A DNA stretch of 64,000 nucleotides from contig JAFUWF010000017.1 in assembly GCA_017483575.1 (NCBI GenBank), forward strand, positions 124,001-188,000. The letters run 5' to 3'. The notes under the pieces were generated by a model that made no database searches, had not been told where the DNA came from, and saw only the letters and a program-made list of their open reading frames with translations. Below are positions 49,464 through 58,040 of this stretch, in pieces. A program made the translations under genes and the position numbers. This DNA comes from Bacteroidales bacterium. GTDB taxonomy: Bacteria; Bacteroidota; Bacteroidia; Bacteroidales; P3. How positions within the stretch are numbered: position 1 is the stretch's first letter; each line of letters begins with the position of its first letter.

Positions 49464-49549
49464 AAAAAAAGAGTATATCTTTCCCTCAAAAAGAGTATAT
49501 CTTTCGTGCAAGAAGATATACTCTTTTTGTACTAAAGGGTATATCTTTT
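49464..49549. repeat. Four GTATATCTT sites downstream of the array, two forming a hairpin
   Basis: AAAAAGAGTATATCTT (49488-49503) and its exact reverse complement (49513-49528) enclose a 9-nt loop, with A5 and T5 at the ends, like a bidirectional terminator. Direct copies lie at about 49465-49481 and 49534-49549. They may terminate the CRISPR transcript or bind a regulator of the HU-like gene. Confidence 0.8.
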
Positions 49550-49584
49550 CAATCACCCAATTCAATAACCAAAAACCAAACATT

Positions 49585-50076
49585 ATGTATTACAAAGCAA
49601 GACAGCAAAAAAGAAACGGCAAGTGGTACCCCCAGAGTGTGCTGCACGGCCGCACTGTGACCACCAAACAACTCTGTGACGACATCGCCCAAGCCTCGAC
49701 CGTGGCACCTGCCGACGTGCTGGCCGTGTTGCGCTCGTTGAGTGACTCAATGGTGAAGTACCTCGTCGAAGGCCGCTCGGTGAAGCTCGACGGCATCGGC
49801 AACTTCTACCTCACCGCCACCGCCAAGGGCAACGGCGTGGAGAAAGCAGAAGATGTCAGCCCGCAGCAAATCAACAAGGTGATGGTGCGTTTCCTGGCCG
49901 AGAAACAAAGTTCCGTCGGCGGCATCAAGAGCAGCATCCCCACCCTCGCCGCCGCCCAAATCAACTGGCAGCGCCTCGACACCTCAAGTTCATCTACCAA
50001 CAGCGCTACCGAAACCGAGGGCTCTTCGACAGGAAACGGTGGAAGCACGCCAGACCCCAACGGAGGCAACGAGTAA
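49585..50076 (+). CDS. HU-HIG family DNA-binding protein
   Basis: The 163-residue protein (ATG 49585; the frame extends 47 codons further but through AT-rich repeats) has an HU-like fold: TVTTKQLCDDIAQASTVAPA, DVLAVLRSLSDSMVKYL, GRSVKLDGIGNFYLTAT. The tail is S-, T-, G- and N-rich. HU-HIG proteins are nucleoid-type DNA binders common in Bacteroidetes. Codon use is GC-rich again, marking the end of the island. Confidence 0.88.
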   Translation: MYYKARQQKRNGKWYPQSVLHGRTVTTKQLCDDIAQASTVAPADVLAVLRSLSDSMVKYLVEGRSVKLDGIGNFYLTATAKGNGVEKAEDVSPQQINKVMVRFLAEKQSSVGGIKSSIPTLAAAQINWQRLDTSSSSTNSATETEGSSTGNGGSTPDPNGGNE

Positions 50077-50099
50077 CTGCTCTATGCCAAACAATAGAA

Positions 50100-50132
50100 A
50101 AGCGAGACCTAACGGCCTCGCTTACTTTTTTG
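50100..50132 (+). terminator. Terminator after the HU-HIG gene
   Basis: AAGCGAG (50100-50106) and CTCGCTT (50117-50123) form a stem, followed by ACTTTTTTG. Confidence 0.8.
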
Positions 50133-50308
50133 TAAAGACAACGTCAATCGCCTTTTGTGTGGTGATGGGGTTTGAGAGAGGGCGTGTTGCCTGGAGTCTC
50201 TTTGTTGTCTCTTTGACGTCTATCGGGTTTCCCCGTAGACTTTGCAATCCTTTTTGGACCTGGTTTAATACCCATAGTTCTTCAGATTTAATTGGTTAAA
50301 CATTCATT

Positions 50309-52246
50309 TTACTTCACCTCTTCGTAGTCGACGTCGGTGACGTTGTCGTCGCCGTTGTTGGACTGGCTGGGGTTGCCCTGCTGGCCGGCGCCGCCCATGT
50401 TGTTGGGGTCGAAGCCTGCGGCGCCTCCTTGTTGTCCGGCCTGCTGCTGGGCCTTGTACATGTCTTCGCTGGCGGACTGCCAGGCGGCGTTGATCTTGGC
50501 CATGGCCTGGTCGATCTGCTGGACGTTGCGGGCGCTGTGGGCGGCCTTCAGTTCGTTGAGGGCGCTCTCGATGGCGTTCTTCTTGTCGGCGGGAATCTTG
50601 TCGCCGTAGTCCTTCAGATTCTTCTCGCTCTGGAAAATCATGCCATCGGCGTTGTTGATTTTCTCCACCTCTTCCTTGGCTTTCTTGTCGGCGTCGGCGT
50701 GGGCCTCGGCTTCGGCCTTCATGCGCTTGATTTCGTCTTCGCTCAGGCCGCTGCTGGCCTCGATGCGGATGTTCTGGCTCTTGCCGGTGGCCTTGTCGAG
50801 GGCGCTGACGTTGAGGATGCCGTTGGCGTCGATGTCGAAGGTGACCTCAATCTGGGGCACTCCGCGCGGTGCTGGCGGGATGCCGGCGAGGTGGAAGCGG
50901 CCGATGGTCTTGTTGTCGTTGGCCATGGGGCGCTCGCCCTGCAGCACGTGGATCTCGACCTCGGGCTGGTTGTCGGCGGCGGTGCTGAAGACCTGGCTCT
51001 TCTTGGTGGGGATGGTGGTGTTGGCGTCGATGAGCTTGGTCATCACGCCGCCGAGGGTCTCGATGCCAAGGCTGAGCGGGGTGACGTCGAGCAGCAGCAC
51101 GTCTTTCACTTCGCCGGTGAGCACACCGCCCTGGATGGCGGCACCGATGGCGACCACCTCGTCGGGGTTGACGCCCTTGCTGGGTGTCTTGCCGAAGAAC
51201 TCCTCGACCTTCTTCTGCACGGCGGGGATACGGCTGGAGCCGCCGACGAGGATAACCTCGTTGATGTCGCTGTTGCTGAGGCCGGCGTCGCGCATGGCCT
51301 GGCGGCAGGGTTCGATGGTGGCGCGGATGAGGTCGTCGCAGAGCTGCTCGAACTTGGCGCGGCTGAGTTTCATCACCAGGTGCTGCGGCACGCCGTCGGC
51401 CACGGTGATGTAGGGCAGGTTGATTTCGGTCTCCATGCTGCTGGAGAGCTCAATCTTGGCCTTCTCGGCGGCCTCCTTGAGGCGCTGCATGGCCATGGGG
51501 TCCTTGCGGAGGTCGATGCCCTTGTCGCTCTGGAAGCTGTCGGCCAGCCAGTTGATAATCTTGCGGTCGAAGTCGTCGCCGCCGAGGTGCGTGTTGCCGT
51601 TGGTGCTCTTCACCTCGAAGACGCCGTCGCCGAGGTTGAGGATGGAGATATCGAACGTGCCGCCACCGAGGTCGAACACAGCCACGTTCATGTCCTGCGC
51701 CTTCTTGTCGAGGCCGTAGGCCAGTGCGGCAGCGGTGGGTTCGTTGACGATACGGCGCACCTTGAGGCCTGCAATCTCGCCGGCCTCCTTGGTGGCCTGA
51801 CGCTGGCTGTCGTTGAAGTAGGCGGGCACGGTGATGACGGCCTCCGTCACTTCGGTGCCGAGGTAGTCCTCGGCGGTCTTCTTCATCTTCTGCAGCACGA
51901 TGGCGCTGATTTCCTGCGGGGTGTACTGGCGGCCGTTGATGTCGACGCAGGGGGTGTTGTTGTTGCCGCGTACCACCTTGTAGGGCACAGCCTCAATCTC
52001 CTTGGTCACCTGGTCATAGCCCTCGCCCATGAAGCGCTTGATGCTGTAGACGGTGTTGTGGGGGTTGGTGATAGCCTGGCGCTTGGCGGGGTCGCCCACC
52101 TTGCGGTCGCCGTTCTCGAGGAAGCCCACCACGCTGGGGGTGGTGCGGTTGCCCTCGCTGTTGGCGATAACTACGGGTTCGTTTCCTTCCATGACACTGA
52201 CACAGCTGTTGGTTGTGCCGAGGTCGATTCCGATGATTTTGCTCAT
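50309..52246 (-). CDS. dnaK: Hsp70 chaperone DnaK
   Basis: The 645-residue chaperone has the ATPase domain ([63 protein letters not shown]), the linker [15 protein letters not shown] and a substrate-binding domain, ending in a G/N/Q-rich tail with [11 protein letters not shown]. It folds proteins with DnaJ and GrpE, not seen here. There is no repeat insert. A sigma-54-like promoter lies about 117 nt upstream. Confidence 0.97.
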   Translation of the reverse strand: MSKIIGIDLGTTNSCVSVMEGNEPVVIANSEGNRTTPSVVGFLENGDRKVGDPAKRQAITNPHNTVYSIKRFMGEGYDQVTKEIEAVPYKVVRGNNNTPCVDINGRQYTPQEISAIVLQKMKKTAEDYLGTEVTEAVITVPAYFNDSQRQATKEAGEIAGLKVRRIVNEPTAAALAYGLDKKAQDMNVAVFDLGGGTFDISILNLGDGVFEVKSTNGNTHLGGDDFDRKIINWLADSFQSDKGIDLRKDPMAMQRLKEAAEKAKIELSSSMETEINLPYITVADGVPQHLVMKLSRAKFEQLCDDLIRATIEPCRQAMRDAGLSNSDINEVILVGGSSRIPAVQKKVEEFFGKTPSKGVNPDEVVAIGAAIQGGVLTGEVKDVLLLDVTPLSLGIETLGGVMTKLIDANTTIPTKKSQVFSTAADNQPEVEIHVLQGERPMANDNKTIGRFHLAGIPPAPRGVPQIEVTFDIDANGILNVSALDKATGKSQNIRIEASSGLSEDEIKRMKAEAEAHADADKKAKEEVEKINNADGMIFQSEKNLKDYGDKIPADKKNAIESALNELKAAHSARNVQQIDQAMAKINAAWQSASEDMYKAQQQAGQQGGAAGFDPNNMGGAGQQGNPSQSNNGDDNVTDVDYEEVK

Positions 52247-52362
52247 AATATGTTTCCTTTCTTTTTTGTTTGCTTGTTATTATTCTCCCGCTTCGCGTAA
52301 TCTATAAATCTAATTGGATTTATGGATTTCCGCCGTCAGGCGGGATGTTCACACCCCTCATA

Positions 52363-52380
52363 TAACAACATCCGTGCCAA
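52363..52380 (-). promoter_or_regulatory. Candidate sigma-54 promoter of dnaK
   Basis: On the minus strand TTGGCACGGATGTTGTTA matches the -24 element (TGGCACG) well and the -12 element (TTGCW) with one mismatch, at the right spacing. No TAnnTTTG box is seen upstream of dnaK. Confidence 0.45.
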
Positions 52381-52402
52381 TCCCGCAGGACTGACACGGA
52401 CA

Positions 52403-52417
52403 CTGACATTTTGGCAG
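52403..52417. promoter_or_regulatory. Imperfect palindrome upstream of the dnaK promoter
   Basis: CTGACATTTTGGCAG is an inverted repeat (CTGNCA-N3-TGNCAG) at a distance typical of activator sites for sigma-54 promoters. A second similar half, CTGACACGG, is 9 nt away. Confidence 0.4.
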
Positions 52418-52426
52418 TCGGTAATG

Positions 52427-52831
52427 CTAAATCCCTAAAATCTCCACCATCTCAGTAGGGGTGACGACAATGGGCTTACGTGGGAAATGCTTGATGTTGC
52501 CGGTGACGACGTAGGCGCCATCCTTCGACAAAGCAACCTCGTAGAAGACAGCATCGTCGGGGTCGGGAAACTGCTCGCTTGTTATAACCCGACTGGCAGG
52601 TACACCATTGTTTATAACGGTTTCTATCAATGCGTCTACAAGTTCGCTGTCGAAGTCAAACTTCCCTCGATGCAGAACCTCTTGATACTCTTTGATGATT
52701 TCGTCGTTGTATAGGGTACAGAAACTCCCGTTTCCCAATGCACGAATCAAGCGGGCAGTAGCAGCCTCGAAGTTCGATGTATATAATGCGGACACCAACA
52801 CATTGGTATCCAACACTGCATAAACCTTCAT
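52427..52831 (-). CDS. PIN-domain toxin (TIGR00305-like)
   Basis: The 134-residue protein starts MKVYAVLDTNVLVSALYTSN and has FPDPDDAVFYEVALS and VTGNIKHFP, the PIN acidic residues and the pattern of the putative toxin PIN family. The start overlaps the antitoxin stop (ATGA). It lies outside the AT-rich island. Confidence 0.88.
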   Translation of the reverse strand: MKVYAVLDTNVLVSALYTSNFEAATARLIRALGNGSFCTLYNDEIIKEYQEVLHRGKFDFDSELVDALIETVINNGVPASRVITSEQFPDPDDAVFYEVALSKDGAYVVTGNIKHFPRKPIVVTPTEMVEILGI

Positions 52832-53139
52832 CTCATGTCCTCCCTTGCATGGCGCTCGGCACGGGCCAAAGCAATCTCCGCGTTGATTTCGTCGAGCGAC
52901 ATCTCCAGCACTTCGCCATTGGCAACACGTTTCTGCTGTTCTGCCATCAGCATAAACAGCCTCGACCGTTGGCGCTCTTTTTCAGCATTGTTATTCCATG
53001 GAACGAACACAATCCGTTCCCACATGCGCATCATCTCGTCGAAGGTCTGCTCCTGTGTGTAGCCCGACAGGGCGCAGAACCGGTCAATCTGCTCCTTCAT
53101 GCGCGAGTCCATATTCACTGTCACTGATACTTGTGCCAT
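52828..53139 (-). CDS. RelB/DinJ-like antitoxin
   Basis: From ATG 53139, a 103-residue protein with a ribbon-helix-helix start (MAQVSVTVNMDSRMKEQIDR, FCALSGYTQEQTFDEMM) as in RelB/DinJ and a long acidic helix at the C-terminus. It probably represses its own operon and neutralises the PIN protein. Confidence 0.82.
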   Translation of the reverse strand: MAQVSVTVNMDSRMKEQIDRFCALSGYTQEQTFDEMMRMWERIVFVPWNNNAEKERQRSRLFMLMAEQQKRVANGEVLEMSLDEINAEIALARAERHAREDMR

Positions 53140-53222
53140 AGCGTTTATCTTTTTTCTTTCATAACGTGGTGTGCGGTGTTTTATTGTGCACGGGCAACTT
53201 AGATTGTGCAAAAACACAAACA

Positions 53223-54470
53223 TTATTCGCTTTCATGTCGCGCCTTGTATAGGCCCCAGAGGTATTCTGCCAGGGATTTGAACTCTTTGGGCTGGCCGCC
53301 GTCGGGGACGCGGAAGGTGCGGTATTCGCCGTCGTGGATGTATTCCAGCATGTAGTCGCCACCGTCGATGACGTAGACGACGCCTGTCAGGTCGTCGGGC
53401 AGCTTGGCGGCGATGAAGGCATCCATCAGCCGGCGCACCTCGGCCAGCTGGCTGTCGCCGAGGTCGAACTCGTCGCTGGCCTCCAGCTTCATCTTGTCGG
53501 TCGGCCAACCGCTGGCCCTGTTGACATAGAGCCGCCGCCCCTGCAGGCGCAGCACGCTGACGTAGCCCCACGGGCTCCACACCATGTAGCGCAGCGTGCC
53601 CTCCTCGGCCACGGGGCAGCAGAGGCTCGGCTCGCCGAATTCGGGCAGCACCTTCCCGAGGAAGTCGCTCAGCCACCGCGCTCGCCGCTGTGTCGAAAAC
53701 AAATCCAGCGTGGTGTCGGACAAAGCCTCCTCCGCGAGGGGTGGCAGATAGCGCACTTTGGGTGCTTTGGGCTTGCGCACCTTGGGCTCGTCCGGGAGAC
53801 CCAGATAGCGGTGCAGCTGCTGCAAAACAGGATATAGCCACGGCGTCTTCTTACGGTCGTAGGCCATCAGGGCGTAGCGGTAGGCGCTGTCGGCGGCATG
53901 GGGGAACGTGCGCCACGACGCTATGGGGAGCCCCCAGTCCTTGTAGTAGATCCGCGCCAGGCGCAGGGCATGCGTCTCGTCGTCGAGCCAATAGCCCTCA
54001 TGTCCGTTGCCATAGTCGTACCAGTGGGTGTCCCGAGCCATGGGGTCGCCGCCGAGGGCCGCCACGTCGTCATGCATCGCGCTGTCGCGCACGGCGCGGC
54101 ACCAATACAGCCGCGGACGCTCCTCCACCTTCCTCAGCACCAGCGAGTCGACCGTCATGTCCTCGTTGATGGTGAAAACCGGATAGTCGTAGCATTCAAG
54201 GAGCATTCCGGACATATACAGATAGCAGCGCGCGCCACGGGTGATGCCTGTGAAGCAGACGCTGCCCGTGAGAGTATCGATTTCGTTATCGTAGGCCTTG
54301 CTGGGTGCAAAGCGCGCCGTGTCCTCGCCCTCCACTATCATCCTCAGCGACGCCCATATCCCGCTCACCGACTTCCCGCCGGGCAGGAACACCCGCGCCC
54401 GGAACGTCACCTGCCCCTGCGCCCACAGCGAGCCCAGCAGCAGAACCGAAAGAAGAACATAACGTTTCAT
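53223..54470 (-). CDS. Secreted protein of unknown function, paralogue of 39442-41241
   Basis: From ATG 54470, 415 residues with a signal peptide (MKRYVLLSVLLLGSLWAQG). The block YPVLQQLHRYLGLPDEPK and the C-terminal region resemble the protein at 39442-41241. There is a P- and K-rich segment (KVRKPKAPKVRYLPP). The role is unknown. Confidence 0.6.
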   Translation of the reverse strand: MKRYVLLSVLLLGSLWAQGQVTFRARVFLPGGKSVSGIWASLRMIVEGEDTARFAPSKAYDNEIDTLTGSVCFTGITRGARCYLYMSGMLLECYDYPVFTINEDMTVDSLVLRKVEERPRLYWCRAVRDSAMHDDVAALGGDPMARDTHWYDYGNGHEGYWLDDETHALRLARIYYKDWGLPIASWRTFPHAADSAYRYALMAYDRKKTPWLYPVLQQLHRYLGLPDEPKVRKPKAPKVRYLPPLAEEALSDTTLDLFSTQRRARWLSDFLGKVLPEFGEPSLCCPVAEEGTLRYMVWSPWGYVSVLRLQGRRLYVNRASGWPTDKMKLEASDEFDLGDSQLAEVRRLMDAFIAAKLPDDLTGVVYVIDGGDYMLEYIHDGEYRTFRVPDGGQPKEFKSLAEYLWGLYKARHESE

Positions 54471-54509
54471 ATTGTAAAAGAGACTTATTATCATGCAATT
54501 GTAAATGTA

Positions 54510-55832
54510 TCAGAAAACATAGTTCACGCCCAGGTCAATCCAGAAGGGGGAACCGAGCGCGCGGTCGACGCAGTGGGCCACCTCGGCGGAGAGGACAAAA
54601 TTCTCATTCCAGACCAGTTTGAACCCCATGCCATAGGAAGCCAGGGGACGCTTGGCCTCGTCGCGCAGACGCTCTTCGACAAACGCCTCCGCCGACCCAG
54701 GGGTGGGACTGAAAGCACGGGCCTGGCGGTCGATGCGATAGGGCTGCACAATGAGACCGAGGTCGAAGAAGGGGTTGACGGCGATATAGAAATACTGGTT
54801 CCACAACGTGAACTTCACCACCTTGACCCTCAGCTCGAAGTTGCCCCAGGCCACACCGTCGGCCACGATGCGGTTCTCGTAGTATCCGCGGATGGTCTTG
54901 GCGCTGCCGAAGCCCTCGGTGAGCATGGTGTGCGGCACCAACATGGGGACGCTCTGCTGCATGTAGAACGGCACATCGCCCGTGAGGGTACCCTCGTAGC
55001 CCAGACGGTAGGCAAAAACCGGGTCGCCGGGTTTCAGGCCAATCGGAATACGCAGGAAATGAGAGAAGTATGCACAAGCCTTAAAATAGGTATGCTGCGG
55101 CGAGAAACCGCCGTTGAGGAAAGCCTCGAGCAGCAAGCCGCGGTTGGGTGCCGACTCTACGTCGCGCGTATCATATACGATTCCTCCGCGGACCTCCAGC
55201 ACATTGCCGCCCTCGGCCTCCTCACTGCCAATGATGCCGGAGGAGACATACTGCCGGTAGAGCGTCGCCGTGTCATTGCCGCCATAGGCGGAGCCGTCGT
55301 AGTCGCGCAGACGGTAGTTGGAGAAGCTTATGCCTGCCACCACCTTCATGCGCTCCGACAGCTGACTCTGGAAGTTGGCAAAAGCCTGGAAGATATTGCG
55401 GTCCACGTTGTAGTGCAGCTCCTCGTCGAGGTCCTCGCTGTAGGGCTGTGCGGGGCCGTTGAAGCCATAGAAGAAGTAGAGCGGGTCCATGATGTCGAGG
55501 GCCGAGAGGGTCACCCTCCATCCCGGCAGCAACGCCTTGCTGTCCAGCGCCAACCAGAAGCGCGAACGCCCACGGGTGAAATGCGACGCCTCGAAGGAGA
55601 ACTTGTGCATCGGGTCGGGATAGGAATTGCGTTCGCCATAACCATAGTAGAACACATTGCCGCAGGCACCGTACTGGAACCCCAGCGTGTTGCTGTAGGT
55701 CAACGTGGGAAAGAGGCCCAGCTGCCAGCCCTCCTTCACCTCGCGCGCAACGCTGTCAGCCCCCTGTGCAACCACGCTGCCGAAGGCTATCCCGGTGAAC
55801 GTCAACAAAAAAACTATTTTTTTAACATCCAT
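54510..55832 (-). CDS. Omp85-type outer-membrane barrel (surface antigen D15 family)
   Basis: The 440-residue protein (ATG 55832 below a TATCTTTG box; the frame extends upstream but past the promoter) has a signal peptide (KKIVFLLTFTGIAFGSVVAQ) and a 16-strand-type barrel ending with a terminal Phe (WIDLGVNYVF). The motif GSAKTIRGYYENRIVADGVA matches the conserved RGY segment of the BamA/TamA barrel. No POTRA domains precede it, so it is a barrel-only member with an unproven role. Confidence 0.8.
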   Translation of the reverse strand: MDVKKIVFLLTFTGIAFGSVVAQGADSVAREVKEGWQLGLFPTLTYSNTLGFQYGACGNVFYYGYGERNSYPDPMHKFSFEASHFTRGRSRFWLALDSKALLPGWRVTLSALDIMDPLYFFYGFNGPAQPYSEDLDEELHYNVDRNIFQAFANFQSQLSERMKVVAGISFSNYRLRDYDGSAYGGNDTATLYRQYVSSGIIGSEEAEGGNVLEVRGGIVYDTRDVESAPNRGLLLEAFLNGGFSPQHTYFKACAYFSHFLRIPIGLKPGDPVFAYRLGYEGTLTGDVPFYMQQSVPMLVPHTMLTEGFGSAKTIRGYYENRIVADGVAWGNFELRVKVVKFTLWNQYFYIAVNPFFDLGLIVQPYRIDRQARAFSPTPGSAEAFVEERLRDEAKRPLASYGMGFKLVWNENFVLSAEVAHCVDRALGSPFWIDLGVNYVF

Positions 55833-55852
55833 TTTGCCACAATTTGTTTTTG

Positions 55853-55860
55853 CAAAGATA
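55853..55860 (-). promoter_or_regulatory. Promoter -7 box of the Omp85-type gene
   Basis: On the minus strand TATCTTTG followed by CAAAAAC, 20 nt before the start. Confidence 0.7.
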
Positions 55861-55959
55861 CATTTTTTTTCAAAAACAAAAACAACCAATAAACCTCGAC
55901 TGACAAAATGGCAGTCGTGGCAGTCTCCTCCAGGCTCCCGTTTCGCGCAATGTTTTTCT

Positions 55960-56034
55960 CCGGCGGAGGGTGGTCGGAAGGGGGTAGGAAGATGGTAAGG
56001 GGATGGGAAGAGGATGGTCGATGGAAGGTGGTGT
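55960..56034. repeat. Intergenic polypyrimidine repeat, inverted copy 4
   Basis: In reverse complement it reads like copies 1-3 (CCATCTTCCTACCCCCTTCC, CACCCTCCGCCGG). It occupies much of the 330-nt divergent region that also holds two promoters; no gene is seen there. Confidence 0.7.
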
Positions 56035-56128
56035 CTATCAACGAGTTGAAGATTGTCAAAATTGGGGTTGATTTTTATTGGAAAAGAATAAAAAAGCAAC
56101 TTTTTTTGGTCATGTGGGATAAAAGTGT

Positions 56129-56136
56129 TAATTTTG
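56129..56136 (+). promoter_or_regulatory. Promoter -7 box of the dehydratase operon
   Basis: TAATTTTG followed by CAATTT, 23 nt before the start, with a TTTGG about 20 nt upstream. Confidence 0.65.
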
Positions 56137-56159
56137 CAATTTAATAGAGTTATTAAATA

Positions 56160-58040
56160 ATGAATAATACTACTGATATACTGAGAGTTGGGATAGACAT
56201 TGGGTCGACGACGTTGAAGATTTGCGTCCTCGACGGCGAGGGCCGCGTGGTGCACCATGCCTACCGGCGCCACAATGCCAATCCGGCGGCGGTGGCAGCC
56301 GACGAGGTGGAGGCCCTGGGCAGTAAAACCGGCGGCCGCCGACTGCAGGTGATGGTCACAGGCAGCGTGGGCATGGGCTACGCCGAACGGGCGGGCCTGC
56401 CCTTTGAGCAAGAGGTGATTGCAGCCTCGGAGGCGGTGAAGCACCTGCATCCGGGGGTGCGGACTTTTATCGATATCGGGGGGGAAGACTCGAAGATGAT
56501 TTTCTTCGAGGAAGGACGTGTGCCGGACATGCGCATGAACGGCAACTGCGCCGGCGGCACGGGCTCGTTCATCGACCAGGCGGCGACGCTGCTGGGCGTG
56601 GAAACGAGCGCAGTCGACGCCCTGGCCGCGGGGGCGCAGACGCTGTACCCCATCGCCTCGCGCTGCGGGGTGTTCTCGAAGACCGACATACAGAACCTCC
56701 TGGCCCGCGGCGTGAGCAAGGAGGACGTGGCGGCGTCGATGCTGAGGGCCGTGGCCATGCAGGTGGTGAGTGCCCTGGCAAGGGGCGTGGAGGTGAAGCC
56801 ACGGGTGTTCCTCTGCGGTGGCCCCTTCGCCTTCCTGCCGCAACTGCGTCGCCAGATGCGCGAAGTGCTGGAACTGGAAGAGAAGGACATGGTGGTGCCG
56901 GAGCATCCCGAGCTGGTGCCCGCCATGGGCTGCGCGCTGAAAGCCTGCGGCGAGGCCATGACGGCGGAGGAGCTGAAGAGCAGGCTGACACACTCCTCCA
57001 CCACCGCTACGCGGCGGTCCCCCTCCCCTAACTTAGGGGAGGAGCAAGATAGAGAGGCCTCACCATTCAACTCCTCCCCTAAGTTAGGGGAGGTGGACGC
57101 ACGAAGTGCGGACGGAGGAGTGTGTAGCACAGGCCTGCAGCCATTGTTCGAGAGCAAGGATGAATACGACATCTGGCTGTCGAAGGACAGCTGCATGGAA
57201 GTGCCTAGGACTGAGGGCATCATAGCCGGCAGCGAATACTGGCTGGGCGTCGACTCCGGCAGCACAACGACCAAGCTGGTGCTGGTGGACAGCGAGGGCC
57301 GCATGGTCTACCGCGACTACCAGTTCAACCGCGGCGACAGCTACCAGACCTTCGTCACCGCCCTGCAGAAGCTGCGCGACAGCGTGGGCGACGCCGCGAG
57401 TGTCCGCATCGTGGCCTCTGCCGCCACAGGCTACGGCGAGAGCCTGCTGCGCACGGCCTTCGGCCTCGACTACGGCATCGTGGAAACGATGGCCCACTTC
57501 GCCGCGGCACGCGCCGTGGACCCCGACGTGAGCTTCGTGCTCGACATCGGCGGCCAGGACATGAAGGCCATCTTCGCACAGCACGGCGCCATACGCCGCA
57601 TCGAAATCAACGAAGCCTGCTCCTCGGGCTGCGGCAGCTTCATCATGACCTTCGCCAACCAGCTGGGCTACGACGTGGCCGACTTTGCACGCATGGCATG
57701 CTTCGCCCGCCACCCCTACGACCTCGGCACGCGCTGCACGGTGTTCATGAACTCGAAGGTGAAGCAGGCCATGCGCGAGGGCGCCGGCGTGGACGACATA
57801 GCGGCGGGCTTCTCCTATTCGGTCGTCAAGAACTGCCTCTTCAAGGTGCTCAAGCTGCGCTCCACGGCGGAGCTGGGCGACCACATCGTGGTGCAGGGCG
57901 GAACGTTCAAGAACCACTCGGTGGTGCGTGCCCTGGAACGCCTGACGGGCGCAGAGGTGCGCTTCACCGACTGCCCCGAGCTCTCCGGCGCCTACGGCGC
58001 AGCGTTGTATGCGCTGGGGAAAAGTAAAAATGAGAAATGA
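56160..58040 (+). CDS. 2-hydroxyacyl-CoA dehydratase activator (BadF/BcrA ATPase, tandem)
   Basis: The 626-residue protein has two ASKHA halves: [16 protein letters not shown] with [17 protein letters not shown] and [18 protein letters not shown] with [11 protein letters not shown]. Each cysteine region supplies ligands for the [4Fe-4S] cluster used to send ATP-driven electrons to the dehydratase. Residues about 277-323, exactly between the halves, come from a double repeat element ([20 protein letters not shown] and [16 protein letters not shown]). The stop overlaps the next start (ATGA). Confidence 0.9.
   Translation: MNNTTDILRVGIDIGSTTLKICVLDGEGRVVHHAYRRHNANPAAVAADEVEALGSKTGGRRLQVMVTGSVGMGYAERAGLPFEQEVIAASEAVKHLHPGVRTFIDIGGEDSKMIFFEEGRVPDMRMNGNCAGGTGSFIDQAATLLGVETSAVDALAAGAQTLYPIASRCGVFSKTDIQNLLARGVSKEDVAASMLRAVAMQVVSALARGVEVKPRVFLCGGPFAFLPQLRRQMREVLELEEKDMVVPEHPELVPAMGCALKACGEAMTAEELKSRLTHSSTTATRRSPSPNLGEEQDREASPFNSSPKLGEVDARSADGGVCSTGLQPLFESKDEYDIWLSKDSCMEVPRTEGIIAGSEYWLGVDSGSTTTKLVLVDSEGRMVYRDYQFNRGDSYQTFVTALQKLRDSVGDAASVRIVASAATGYGESLLRTAFGLDYGIVETMAHFAAARAVDPDVSFVLDIGGQDMKAIFAQHGAIRRIEINEACSSGCGSFIMTFANQLGYDVADFARMACFARHPYDLGTRCTVFMNSKVKQAMREGAGVDDIAAGFSYSVVKNCLFKVLKLRSTAELGDHIVVQGGTFKNHSVVRALERLTGAEVRFTDCPELSGAYGAALYALGKSKNEK
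56988..57126. repeat. Double CTCCCCTAACTTAGGGGAG element inside the activator gene
   Basis: Two inverted copies: one with ACACACTCCTCCACC, CGCTACGCGGCG and CTCCCCTAACTTAGGGGAG, the second with CTCCCCTAAGTTAGGGGAG, GCACGAAGTGC and GGAGGAGTGTGT. Together they are about 139 nt and translated in frame. Confidence 0.92.

Noticed and set aside
50039..50299. Open frame after the HU-HIG gene
   Set aside because: It overlaps the HU-HIG 3' end and its terminator and resembles no protein.
50429..52300. Long open frame antisense to dnaK
   Set aside because: It is an antisense shadow of a strongly conserved gene, with no motif or promoter.
55908..56144. Small forward open frame upstream of the dehydratase activator
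   Set aside because: It runs through the inverted polypyrimidine repeat and over the promoter box and has no motif.
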